From Craspedostauros australis (taxonomy: Eukaryota > Bacillariophyta > Bacillariophyceae > Mastogloiales > Achnanthaceae): DNA of 64,000 nucleotides. Below the pieces are notes generated by a model, which ran no database searches, was not told where the DNA came from, and saw only the letters and a list, made by a program, of their open reading frames with translations. Position numbers and translations under genes: made by a program. The stretch is taken from positions 124,001-188,000 of the forward strand of contig JAMXDE010000021.1 of NCBI GenBank assembly GCA_026770025.1, written 5' to 3'. Below are positions 53,415 through 63,556 of this stretch, in pieces (positions within the stretch are counted from its first letter, which is position 1; the number at the start of each line of letters is the position of its first letter).

Positions 53415-53418
53415 GTGG
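53415..53418. repeat. target-site duplication GTGG (right of TRIM)
   Basis: Matches 52748-52751. Confidence 0.75.
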
Positions 53419-53440
53419 CGGAGGAAGCTGTTGCGGTTGA

Positions 53441-55042
53441 GTGACTTCTACTTCAAGGTTGAACGGTGTCGTGAATGGCCTGCTCACCTGCTGGAGCCTT
53501 TGTTTGTCTTCATTTGTCTTCCTTATCTCTCTTGGAACCCCAGACTCGACGAACAACGCAAGCTATTGGAAGAACCAAATGAGGTTCTGCTGCAGCGAGG
53601 TGTGTGGGAAGCTGATCCAATCAGGTGCAGGCGTGTTCTGCGCGAACTTCTCCAGTCCGCGCGGGCCCTTTGCCCCCTGTAGGTCAGCTTGGTGCGGCTC
53701 GTGCTATGGCGAGATTGGAGACAAGAACTTTCCTGTCCAAACTGCCAACGACGATGACGGTATCGATCTCACTCCGGATATCGACAAGACTCGCTTCCGA
53801 ATAGCCCGAAACGGTGACCATCTTATGGTGCCGTTTCAGTGCGATCGCTGTCACTTCCGCAATATCATGCTCCGCGAGCCACTTAACCACAGACAACAGG
53901 ATCGAGAGATGCTTGTCTACATTCGACGAGCCAACCTCGACGCCTTTTGGAGCAGAGAACCATCCACTGTCGCGGCAAATCTTCGCGAAGCCCGACGCAT
54001 GGAAGCTTTTGCGGATCGGTTGAACATCCCATCCATCAGCGCTCCAATGGGGCCCTTCCCGCTTCAAGACTCGTGTGGCATGGCTGGAGCAATGGCAGTA
54101 CTCGACAGGTCCTTGGATACAGGTCGCTATGCGACCAATGTTCAATGGGAGACCTTTCGACGCACCAGGTCGGCCATCACCAATATTCACCAAGCGGGGG
54201 TTGCTGGACTTGGGGAGTCTGTCATGGCATATGAGAGGTCCCGCATGTGGATGTCAAGTGTGCCGTCGCATCAGTTCTGGTTCACTCGATTCATGGAAGG
54301 CACCCACAGGAGAGTGGGGCAGATCCGCAAGCCAGCTCGTGCCTACACCATTGACGAGATCCATGGGCTGGAAGCTCTGTTGGAGCAAGAGTGGAGAATG
54401 GACAACGATCACTCCCGACGCAAGAGAACCGCAGAAGTGGCTATGCTTACAATTGTGGCCTTCTGCACCGGGCTGAGGGGAGAGGAGATGCTACAAATCG
54501 ACCTTCTTGCTACCTCTTCGAGTCTCAAGCATCTTCAAGATACGAAGCTTCCGCACGCACGGCTTGCCATCATCGGTCGCACCAAAGGCAACAGGCATGA
54601 CGGAGCACGATTCGACGTTCCATGTGTGAAGACAACTTCAGGCACCGGATTACAACCCGGCACATGGATCAAGCGAATGGTGCGACAAGTCGAAGGTGCG
54701 GGACTTCGTAATGGCAAGCTTTTGACGGGGAAACTGAATCCACCGAGGCTCCTGGAGTTTCGGGACGACGTATATGTGGCGCTGGAGGCCTTGCAGGCCC
54801 AAGGCATAATCGATACAGAGGTGGATATCCGAGACAAATACGGTCTTGACCGCTCAGCTCGCAGAGGGTCCACTTCTCACGCGATCAACATGCGTGTTCC
54901 AAGAGATATCATCATGGCAAACAACAGATGGCGAACCGAAGCCAACTCAGTCTCGGGAAACCCAAGACTGGACATGGTGGACACCTACTCAGCACTGGAG
55001 TCACTGCTTCCTGCTGTATTGGAGTACTCGAAGCAGATGTGA
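53441..55042 (+). mobile_element. tyrosine recombinase of the YR element
   Basis: A 533-codon open frame. It has a cysteine-rich part (WCGSCYGE; CDRCHFRN) and then a helical domain. The catalytic domain (about 300-533) contains FCTGLRGEEMLQIDL with the first active-site arginine, RGSTSHAINMRVPRD as the HxxR-like region, and DMVDTYSALESLLPAVLEYS with the candidate tyrosine. It replaces integrase in YR retroelements and would insert the circular DNA by recombination. The frame looks whole. Confidence 0.8.
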
Positions 55043-56023
55043 TCCATCTGCGGGGACGACGAGGGGGGAGAGAACGGCTCCATTGTGCCAGCACACACAC
55101 TGCCACACTGGAGCTGATTCAAGCTAGGTGCCATCATCTTCGCTCACCCAATATTGACCAGAAAAGGACAACCATGGGAACTTGACGCTGTCGTTCCAAA
55201 TGGCTAATCCAGGAAAATATATGGGCACGTATCTGGAATCGAACTACATGTTCTTCCATGCGTTGCGAAGCTCTGCCTGCCACCAATGGCGTGAGGACTC
55301 GGTCGACTGATTGTCGGCCGGTCCACAACTACCCCCCACGTTAGCACTTCAATACAGTAGAGTAATAAGTATACTCCTATGTATTGACGTACCACCGTGT
55401 GACAATGTGAAGGAAGCTGCACAGGTCGCAATGAACACACAGGATGACCAACATGTCAACATGAAAACACGTCAACATCGACGAATTCCGTGAGCACGGT
55501 TGGGTTCGAATTGTTCGTGTGACAACCAATTGTTCAACGAGCATCGTGACCAACGGTTCAACTGGGAAGGCTATGGTATGTAATGCAGGCGCATTGGCTT
55601 GGTTTTGACGAACATTAGTGTCCTTTTGCTATAAACATGCAAATAGTGTGTCCTTTGTAGACAAATGCGATTCGCTCCTGAGAATTAGCGTGTTCGTGTT
55701 CCACGCTTTGAGTTGCTCTGATTTTCTTTCGCCGTCGCAACCGCACACCATGAAACCTTTTCCGCAATTGCTTCCACCATTCGAGTACTCTCAAACAGTT
55801 GACCGCAATAGAATGCGACTTGACTCTATTTCTAAACAATAATTGTATGTTATGCAAATACTATCGGAAAGTGGGGTCGTTGTGCTCTACTCTATTCATC
55901 AGCATCCGTGGGCGGAGACAGACAGAGAGCCCCAGCGCAGTGCTCATGTTGAATTGTGTTGTGATGTGTTGTCCCTTGTGTGCACTCCAAATTGTGCTCG
56001 TCCATCCATTCTGTTTTTTATTT
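55043..56023. other. right flank of the YR element and spacer
   Basis: About 980 bp. A B-box-like GTTCGATTCC on the minus strand (near 55232) belongs to no foldable tRNA. No gene seen. The right end of the YR element must lie here. Confidence 0.35.
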
Positions 56024-56575
56024 TCAGGCCGAAGCCTCAACCTTCTTCGCCCGCTTCTTCGGCGCCCATGCCCACGTGAATTCGGCCTCGATCGGTGCCT
56101 TCCCGCTGTCATCTTCAATGGTGCATTCCACGATCAGATCGCCCTTATCCTCGTTCTCAATTCGCTCGATCTCCGCCTCCGACAACCGCGCCACGACACG
56201 CAGATCGCCATGGCACCGCCGCACATAATCCACCTTCATGCGCTTCAGCAGCGGCATGTGGCTATCGCGTACGTGCATACCCACCAAGACGCCCGTCGCG
56301 CTCTCGCTGGCCAGCGCCATGGAACAGGCGTGAAGACCGCCGATGTGGTTGCGGATCCACGGACGGTTCTTCACGAGGACCTCGGATTCGGTGCGCTGCA
56401 AGCGTTCGATGCGCAGACCTGAGGCGCCGGCCAAGGGAACGGTCGTGCCGAAGAGGGCAGAGTAACCCCAAGGGTGCAGGGAGGATGGCAGCCAGGATTC
56501 CATCTTGCGGACGGCCGAGGCCATGCGGTTCAGTGGCTGCCGCAGGGTGGCGGGGTTGGGGATGCTGGACGGCAT
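56024..56575 (-). CDS. hot-dog-fold protein, DUF4442-like
   Basis: 183 residues from the ATG at 56575. The frame is open a further 60 codons, but that extension is a Glu/Arg repeat reading through a CT tract and is unlikely to be coding. Core: MESWLPSSLHPWGYSALFGT, RIERLQRTESEVLVKNRPWIRNHIG, then GLHACSMALASESATGVLVG and VDYVRRCHGDLRVVARL, the pattern of DUF4442 proteins, which share the hot-dog thioesterase fold. The expected N-H-x-G-x-x-H-A stretch (RNHIGGLHA) is present. The C terminus is Lys-rich (PKKRAKKVEASA). Acyl-CoA thioesterase activity is possible but unproven. Confidence 0.8.
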   Translation of the reverse strand: MPSSIPNPATLRQPLNRMASAVRKMESWLPSSLHPWGYSALFGTTVPLAGASGLRIERLQRTESEVLVKNRPWIRNHIGGLHACSMALASESATGVLVGMHVRDSHMPLLKRMKVDYVRRCHGDLRVVARLSEAEIERIENEDKGDLIVECTIEDDSGKAPIEAEFTWAWAPKKRAKKVEASA

Positions 56576-57096
56576 ATTGTTTATTGTTGGGTTGCACTGT
56601 TGCGACGTGGGAGCGTGATCTTGGATCAGAAAATGGGACTGTCCTCTCTGCTGTCTTTCTCCCTCACTCCTCTCTCTCTCTCTCTCTTCCTCTTTTTCTT
56701 CTTGTCTTCTTCTCTGTTGAGCTTCGCTTGGGTCGATGAGCGCTTGGCTACCCACTGGCGAATGCGGTGAGTGATGGCGGAGATGGTGTTGAGATTGATG
56801 TTATGGTCACAACTGATGACTGTCTTCATGCTCCGCTCTGGTGTGTTCTTCCTCTTGCGTTGCCTCTGTTGTTGTGGCTGTCATTCCGTGTTTTTGTGTT
56901 GTTCCTTCTCGTGTTCGTGACAACAAAGGTGTCAGTGACGCGACGAAGCCAAAAAGGTATCTTTGCTCACTCTTGACATCTCAAATGCGAATTCTACAGA
57001 CAACGATGATGCTCTCCAGAGAGAGAGAGAGAGTTGATGGTTCTTATCCGACACTACGTACATAGGTGTATGCATTACTCCCAATAGCTCAGTGCG
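56576..57096. other. spacer with CT/GA repeats
   Basis: 521 bp. CT repeat at about 56670-56690 and GA repeat at about 57018-57034. It holds the promoter of the DUF4442-like gene and the 3' flank of the next. No gene seen. Confidence 0.35.
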
Positions 57097-58272
57097 TCAG
57101 CACTGCGAGCACACGTCGGTGTAGTACTTGGTGCGATCGTCTGCTGGCACGTCCTCGCACCCAGGCTCCCATGCGAGCGGGAAATGGTGCTTGTCGCAGC
57201 AGCAGTCGTCTTCTTGTGACAGCTTGGCCGCAAAGACGGTGGACGACGGGTACCGGTCCGGCGAGCAGTACCATCGACCGCAGGGGTTGCTTTCCAAGCT
57301 CTCCACGGTGCCTGGTGTATTTGGTGCTGGCTCCAAGAAGCCCCATTCGTCCTTGGCGGAATCGTATACTTCCACCCAATTGTGATTTCCCTTCGACGCA
57401 TCGCCGTACCATGCCGCCGTTCCCGCAACTCTGGCTGGGATGCCGACTGCCCGCAGCGCGTTGGTGAAGAGGATGGCCGTCCCCGTGCAGGACGAGTACC
57501 CGAACGCGATCACGGACATGGGATCGAAGATGAGCGGTGTTTGGCCGCTGACGAATCGGATGGGCTGGCCGTTCCTTCCCAATCGGTCCCAAACAACGGT
57601 ATTGACCCATTTCACGACCGATGTCACATTCCAGTTTCCGGTGGCGACGTACTCCTTCCACAGTTCCGCCTGCGTCACATTGAGCACGTCCACCAACAGC
57701 GGACGCCAGTTGGTGCGCGCTTCGTTCAGATTGGCATAATTCAGCACGTAGTTGAAGAAGGTGGACTTGGACAATGCATCCGTCCATGGGTACATCACCT
57801 TGGCATCCAGCGCCAGTTGGATGGTCGGTCCCACCAATCCATCATCCAGCCCGTCCGTGCCATTGCTGCGATTGTCTTCAACGGGAAATCCCAAGGTGTG
57901 CAAGAACGCTTGGTCAAATTCCATGACGTGGTTGCGAAGGAATTCCAAAGCCTCCTGCTGCGCCTCGTCTCGCGTTTGCCACGTGCAGCACGGGGTGTCA
58001 GTTGGATTGGCGCCATTCGCCGCAGATAGGCCGCGACGTTCGGAACGGCCAAGCCGGAGCGAATCCTCGTCGCATGGAGCGCGTAGATCGTTGCTCGGCG
58101 GTTCAACGATCCATGCGAGGTGTGTGCTGTTGCTTCGACAACAGCAATCGCACTTGAGATTGGCGTTGCTGTTCACAGCATTTGCTTCCGGTGTGGTGGA
58201 GGACCCTTGTGCCGCTCCATTGGCCAGCGCCAGGAAGGAGACGAGGAATCGCTTGCCTGTCAGAGGCCACAT
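57097..58272 (-). CDS. secreted transglutaminase-like protein
   Basis: 391 residues. The N terminus is a signal peptide (WPLTGKRFLVSFLALANGAA). A Cys cluster CDCCCR (about 41-46) follows. The transglutaminase-like core (about 230-320) shows the nucleophile cysteine in FGYSSCTGTAILFTNALRAV, then GIPARVAGT, the histidine in GNHNWVEVY (about 296) and the acidic residue in DEWGFLEPAPN, the Cys-His-Asp order of the fold. The C terminus has more cysteines (DDCCCDKHH; ..TDVCSQC). Relatives act as cross-linking enzymes or peptidases; here, export is inferred from the signal peptide. A single exon is enough. Confidence 0.86.
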   Translation of the reverse strand: MWPLTGKRFLVSFLALANGAAQGSSTTPEANAVNSNANLKCDCCCRSNSTHLAWIVEPPSNDLRAPCDEDSLRLGRSERRGLSAANGANPTDTPCCTWQTRDEAQQEALEFLRNHVMEFDQAFLHTLGFPVEDNRSNGTDGLDDGLVGPTIQLALDAKVMYPWTDALSKSTFFNYVLNYANLNEARTNWRPLLVDVLNVTQAELWKEYVATGNWNVTSVVKWVNTVVWDRLGRNGQPIRFVSGQTPLIFDPMSVIAFGYSSCTGTAILFTNALRAVGIPARVAGTAAWYGDASKGNHNWVEVYDSAKDEWGFLEPAPNTPGTVESLESNPCGRWYCSPDRYPSSTVFAAKLSQEDDCCCDKHHFPLAWEPGCEDVPADDRTKYYTDVCSQC

Positions 58273-58930
58273 GTTGTTGATGTTGTTCTTGCTGCTGCTG
58301 GTGCTTCTGTGTTGTGGTGAGATTATTACTCGTACAATGTGCTGCTATTCTTATCGTGGTAATATAATGGTTGTGAGTTTGTGTGTGTTGCAGACTTTGT
58401 GGGAACGAGAGGCATCACGCAGAGAGTGAGGGGCCTGTGTCTGTGTTTTGGGAGTGGCGAACACGATGGAGTTTGCGACAGACCGAATCTTTCGACGCTG
58501 GGCTGGATCGTTGTGTCACACGAGGTTTCTCTCTGTGTCCTTCTTTCTCGATCCCTCTCCATGTCTGTGTCCCCTTGATCGTGGATTCGCTTCCGATGCA
58601 CATCAACACCATGACAACCGTCGGATGAGTGACATCACCGCATCAGTGAACATGACCTCTGTTCTGCTCTACGGTCTACATCATACTCGTACCATACGAG
58701 CTACTGGTATGACACCTTCACGAATGCATGTGACCATGCACTTCTGTTCTGTTTACGGTCGTACGTACGACTAGAGAATATGGTATGTGGGAGATGCAAT
58801 GACACCAATGTGCAGACTACTACTCGTACCGTATGTACGATACACTTCAGCGATGCAACGACTCATGATTCTGATCCATCTGTCAAGACCGATACGTCAT
58901 CCTCTATCCCCGTCGCTTCTGGCATGGGTC
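58273..58930. other. 5' flank of the transglutaminase-like gene
   Basis: About 660 bp. Repeated CGTACGTACG/GTACGA motifs occur around 58690-58840. No gene seen. Confidence 0.35.
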
Positions 58931-59144
58931 TTGATGTTGGTCTGGCTGAAAATCTCCGAAGCGTCACCTTCTCTCCTGATTCCGGTACCTTTGACGGACC
59001 CCTTGATGTCGTCGGCCATCACGATCGACACCATCTGCAATCATGTGCGACTTCGGGTCTGCATGCCTTCGCCGCACAACACCGGCTGTGCCAGACTCCA
59101 TCTTCCTGTGCATGTGCATGTCGATATCCACAATCCTCGCGCTT

Positions 59145-60101
59145 TCATCGCCACCGTGAGCCTGTATCTTTGTCGTACCAGCACCATCTGCGCCAACTTC
59201 CAGATATTCCAATCTTGGCTTTCGGAGATCTGCCACCTTGATGGAACAGCCCCATTCGCAGTGGAATCTCACGGTCTGCGCTATTCACCTGCAGGTTCAC
59301 TGGCGAAGCGTGTTCTGCAAGGTCTCGGTATCTTAGCGAGCATTCGTGATGGAAAGTGCCGCAGCAAGACCACAGTGTTCGCTCCTTTCGTCGGATGATG
59401 TTCCGGGCGACCTTGATCTGATGTTTCAGCGCGAACTTGTGCTTGGCCTCCCTGGACCTTTTAGTAGTCAACAACGGGGCAATGCAGCAGATGAAAGTCC
59501 CCCGTGCGAGCATGACAGCAGACTCCAAGCAGTAGCTCTTGCCATGACCCGAAAGCTTGTCGCACAGCTTGATCATTTGATGCGCCAACTCGTATCTGCA
59601 GAACATCGTTGCCAGCATGGCGAGGCCGGAATCTGATGGAGGGCGTTCTCGCCCTTCTCATCCCGCGCAAGAGCGCTTGCTGAAAATGGTTCAACCAGAG
59701 TCTTCACGAAGGCCGGATGCCCTTCTGCGCATGCATCATGGAGTGCTGCCTTACTGTCCTCGTCTTGGAGGTTGGAAGCCGCTCCATGTGACTCCGCCAG
59801 GTATTTCACGACATCAAAGTTGTCCTGTGCGCATGCATAGTGTTGCGCAGTATCTCCATCCATTCTTTGGGCATTGATGTCCGTTCCAAATGACTCCATC
59901 AACTGTTTGATCGTTTCGAGCTGACCGTAGGAGCATGTGAGGTGGATGGGAATCTTGCCATGCTCGTCCTTGATAATGTCGATGGTGGTTTGTGAAAATT
60001 CACTCTTCCATGCGTTGAGGGTATCCACACCTCCTTCTCCTTGTTCCGCGGCATGTAGGAGACCCTTACCAGTAATCGATGCCTCTGGTGTACTATCCTA
60101 T
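59145..60101 (-). pseudogene. ankyrin-repeat gene remnant
   Basis: The minus strand encodes consecutive ankyrin repeats: GKGLLHAAEQGEGGVDTLNA, then GKIPIHLTCSYGQLETIKQL, GDTAQHYACAQDNFDVVKYL, SKAALHDACAEGHPAFVKTL and a degenerate GENALHQI (60078-59640). After that the reading continues in another frame (LATMFCRYELAHQMIKLCDK, about 59618-59560), so a frameshift lies near 59640. No ATG precedes the first repeat; the frame opens at a stop near 60101, where ACATAG could be a splice acceptor. It is a broken or partial host gene. Confidence 0.6.
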
Positions 60102-60876
60102 GTATCGCCTGGGGTCGACTTGAGTGAAAGGAGAGGCGGTGAGGTTGAGCTTCGGGATGATCCGACTTGGTGGTTGTAGTTGTGGTTGTGGTTGCGCACT
60201 GGTCAGGCGAAGAGCCCAACCAGTGGGAGGAGAATGAAGATCATGATGAAGCTGGTGTGCTGGAATGCACGGTTGCTCGAATCAGATCAATGCGACGGGT
60301 TTTTTCAACGTGATTGAGTAATTGCTTGGCTGACTGCAGTTGCTTCGGCGCCCTTGTGTGGTGCATAATGAGGCGCTCACATTTTCTTGCGCGGTCGGTG
60401 GTGGTATCCCGTGCTCCACCTCGCATGGCGTGCATCAGATGGCATGGTATTATACACTATCCGCGTCGTGTGTACGTTGATTGTCGTGTCATGATGGGCT
60501 TCATTTCACACGCATTCTTGCCGCGATACGATGTGCGAGCAGGCGCCTCCGTGGTGACTCCATCAACTTTGGCATCAACATCAGGGTGGACATCATCTCG
60601 AGCGTGAGCGTGGGCATGAGCGTGGACGTAGCCAACTGTGGAAGAGATTGTTGATCGTGGTCACAGGTGTCGACGCCAATCGCTTCATCCAATCTTGGAA
60701 AGTGGACACAACCCAACATGTCTGAGCGACGCGCAACCCAAAGTGTCGGAACCGACATTTTCCCAGAATTGTTGCCATCGTCTGCGCGACAAGAATCAAC
60801 AACGGGTTTGTGTCCGGTGATTCGGAGTTAGTATTATTGTACCATATTTTCACCAATCTCGGCGGAAAATTGACAT
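60102..60876. other. unique sequence up to the right duplication breakpoint
   Basis: About 775 bp with 'gagcgtgagcgtgggcatgagcg' triplet-like repeats near 60598-60622. No gene seen. The sequence directly left of 60877 does not match that right of 30507. Confidence 0.35.
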
Positions 60877-60949
60877 TCACCTTTAGCTCAGTTGGCAGAG
60901 CGTGCGACTGTTAATCGCAAGGCCACTGGTTCGATCCCAGTATGGTGAG
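60877..60949 (+). tRNA. tRNA-Asn (GUU), right copy
   Basis: The same 73-nt cloverleaf as at 30435-30507, anticodon GUU at 60910-60912. It marks the inner end of the right arm of the inverted duplication. Nucleotides 27-39 (60903-60915) match the TRIM primer site. Confidence 0.9.
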
Positions 60950-61293
60950 CTTTTACTCAATCTGTTTTGGACAAGTCCCCTTTTGTTCCTCCTTCGACTC
61001 CGCCCAATTCAACCAGGGCTCGCAATCAGTGTTTTGCATCCACAAGTGCGCGAAGGTTGCTGTCTCGTCCATAGTCGTAGTATCCTTTTTGTACTCAGGA
61101 CACAAACGCACCTTGGAACATGACCCTGACGGTGTACTGTTTTGTTAGTCGTATCGACCCACGTGAGCGTTGGCATCAACAGCAGCAACATCGTACGTGA
61201 AGTGGTCTGCGCAGCGCATGCACAGGGATCCATGCGACGCATGCGTACGCAGCTCCACTCCACCCTAACAATGCATATTGGCTGCTTCTATCC
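60950..61293. other. helicase 3' flank (right copy)
   Basis: 344 bp, inverted counterpart of 30084-30434 with small differences. No gene seen. Confidence 0.45.
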
Positions 61294-62880
61294 TTATTTC
61301 TTGTGTCGGTACTTCTTGGTTTGCTTGCCAATCGTGCGGCCACGACCACCACCCGAATACCCTTTGTGGATTTCATTCTGGATCATGCCTTCCAGCCCGT
61401 CCTCTTCCGACCCCATGCGTCCAGGCTTGCGCTTACGGCGACCTCCGTGGCCCTTGGCGGCTGCCAGCTGCTCCTTCAATTCCCGTGTCGCCAACCGCTG
61501 CGCATCGTTGACGCGTTCCAACAGCACCAGCACCGTCTCTTCATCCAGCTTGTATTCGGGCAGCTTCCTGCCGAGCAGGTGCTCCAATCGCTGGTACACC
61601 TCGACATCGTACTGCGTCACCATCGCGATGGCCTTTCCGGATCTTCCAGCACGCGCCGTGCGTCCGACTCTGTGAATGTAATCCTTTCCATGTCCGGGCA
61701 GATCGAAGTTGATGACCACATCCACCTGTGGGATATCCAAACCACGGCTGGCCACGTCCGTGCAGATGAGGATGGATCGGTCGCCCGTTGTGAAATTGTG
61801 TAGCGCACCCAAACGCTTCGGCTGCGACATCTGACCGTGCAAGCAAATTGCCGGGAAACCGAGGTTGCGCAGCATCAGCGCCAGCCTTTGGACGTTGTTG
61901 CATGTGGCCCCGAAGACCAAAATGGACTGCCCGGCGTGTTCGTGGATGAGGTAGGTCAGGTAGCAGTCCTTGTACTTGGCGGGGATGAAGAGGTAGTTCT
62001 GCAGCAATTGCTTGGGGGTGGAGAACTTGGTCGATACCTCCACCTTGACGGGATCCTTGAGCGCCGCTCGTTGCAGCTTCTGCACCTTCGACGTCATGGT
62101 CGCGGAGAAGAGGAGCGTCTTGCGGCCCTCTGACGGAATGACCTCAAGCAGCTCGTTCAGCTCCTGCTCGAAATCCAACGAAAGCATGCGGTCGGCCTCA
62201 TCAAGGACGAGATACCTCAGCTTGCGCAGATTGAAGCCCTTCGTGTTGGTGAGGTGATCGAGCAACCGTCCCGGCGTGGCAACGATGATGTGCGGATTGC
62301 GTCCCAACGCGATGGATTGCTGTGTCATGGGCACCCCACCCACGACGCACACGCTGGTGGCCCCGATGGTCGTGCCCAACGCATCGACGACCTTGTGGAT
62401 CTGAAAGGCCAGCTCACGTGTTGGTGCCAGCATGACCGCGAACGCAGCACCGCGCACAGGATTGTTCAGCAGGTCCTGCAGGACCGGCAGGCAGAACGCC
62501 GCTGTCTTGCCCGATCCTGTTTCCGCCAAACCAATGATGTCTCTGCCCTCCAGAGCTTCCGGCAGGACCTTCTCTTGGATGCGGCTGGCGAACTTCCAGC
62601 CCAACGAATCGCACGCCTTGCACAGTGGCTCGCAAACGCCAAGCGTTTCGAATTTGGTCGTCGTGATGATCCCTGTGTCGTTGTCTTCTTCTGCCGCCAA
62701 TTCTGCGCTCTTGCCAGAATCGTTGCTTGCATCGTTGCCATCTGCGGCGGCGGCGGCGGCCAGCTTGGTCTCCTTGTCGGCTACATCTTCTTCCACCTTT
62801 CTCTCTCGAGGTTTGGATTCTGCCTTGCTCGACTTCTTGACCTTGTTGTTGCTCTTGGATTTCTTGTCGCTTGATCCCAT
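61294..62880 (-). CDS. DEAD-box RNA helicase, DDX47/Rrp3 type (right copy)
   Basis: 528 residues, nearly identical to the left copy (28479-30083). Differences are concentrated in the low-complexity N terminus: the Lys-rich run is shorter, the alanine run is longer and one NDTS-like unit is missing. The helicase core from the Q motif to the C terminus shows no difference that I can see in the translation, and all motifs (AETGSGKT, DEAD, SAT, HRVGRTARAG) are intact. Both copies therefore look functional. Confidence 0.95.
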   Translation of the reverse strand: MGSSDKKSKSNNKVKKSSKAESKPRERKVEEDVADKETKLAAAAAADGNDASNDSGKSAELAAEEDNDTGIITTTKFETLGVCEPLCKACDSLGWKFASRIQEKVLPEALEGRDIIGLAETGSGKTAAFCLPVLQDLLNNPVRGAAFAVMLAPTRELAFQIHKVVDALGTTIGATSVCVVGGVPMTQQSIALGRNPHIIVATPGRLLDHLTNTKGFNLRKLRYLVLDEADRMLSLDFEQELNELLEVIPSEGRKTLLFSATMTSKVQKLQRAALKDPVKVEVSTKFSTPKQLLQNYLFIPAKYKDCYLTYLIHEHAGQSILVFGATCNNVQRLALMLRNLGFPAICLHGQMSQPKRLGALHNFTTGDRSILICTDVASRGLDIPQVDVVINFDLPGHGKDYIHRVGRTARAGRSGKAIAMVTQYDVEVYQRLEHLLGRKLPEYKLDEETVLVLLERVNDAQRLATRELKEQLAAAKGHGGRRKRKPGRMGSEEDGLEGMIQNEIHKGYSGGGRGRTIGKQTKKYRHKK

Positions 62881-63556
62881 GATGCCGTTCTCCGTGGAGT
62901 ACTCTAGAGCATAGTGTATTGTCTCTTACCCCGGTTCTTGTAGTATTGGTCACAATGCATCTACTGCTGGTGGTGCTTGTTGTACTTGTGGAGGTTCGTT
63001 GCTAACGGTGCCATTCATCACTCGTATCAATGCGACGACGAACAGAACAGGACTGAATGGTGTTGTTGGTTGGACTTCTCTCCTTTTCATGTCCCGGTAT
63101 TTGTTTCCTTCCACGCAGTTTTGGTGGTTGTTGCTCAATTTCGCGCGCGAAGGACAGATTGACAGACCGTGTGAGGATCATTGAGTCTTGTTGATTCACA
63201 CTTGAAGCGTCACGAAGAGGAACACGTTTCCACGATGATCGTGTATGCAGACACAAGACTCCGAGAGTCCAATCCCACCAGACAGACATGGGACCAGTGA
63301 AATAGACATCCTACATGGTAAAGGTCAACAACTAACCAGCAGAAAGCGAAAGCACCATACAGCGAGATGATGCGGGAGCTAACGAGCCGATGGGGAAGCT
63401 AACGAGATGATGGGGAAGCTAATGAGATGATGAACCAGATGTGAGCCCCCTCCGTCAACTTCACATAAAAACGAAAAGAGAACAACCAGAAAGGTCCACA
63501 GCAAACTCACACAACTACCAATCGGAACAACAATAATCAATCGCGAGAAGGAAACA
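62881..63556. promoter_or_regulatory. divergent promoter region (right copy)
   Basis: Inverted counterpart of 27818-28478 with GAGTACTC at 62897 and the CTAACGAGATGATGGGGAAG-type tandem repeat at 63375-63435, which has a changed unit composition. Confidence 0.5.

Larger units (their letters stand above)
47283..55042 (+). mobile_element. YR retrotransposon (DIRS/Ngaro-like), interrupted by a TRIM
   Basis: Plus-strand coding order Gag-like, RT/RNase H, tyrosine recombinase, with a recombinase in place of an integrase, identifies the tyrosine-recombinase retrotransposon order. The RT/RH and recombinase frames overlap in different frames near 53440-53680, as is common in the family. The element is nearly whole apart from a 663-bp insertion and about one or two breaks on the Gag side. 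Terminal repeats of the element itself were not found, so the outer limits are approximate; the copia element abuts its left side. Confidence 0.78.

Noticed and set aside
55215-55292. Possible tRNA gene on the minus strand, with GTTCGATTCC and CAT in a loop-like position
   Set aside because: D and T stems do not pair and the acceptor pairs only in part; at best a decayed tRNA-like relic.
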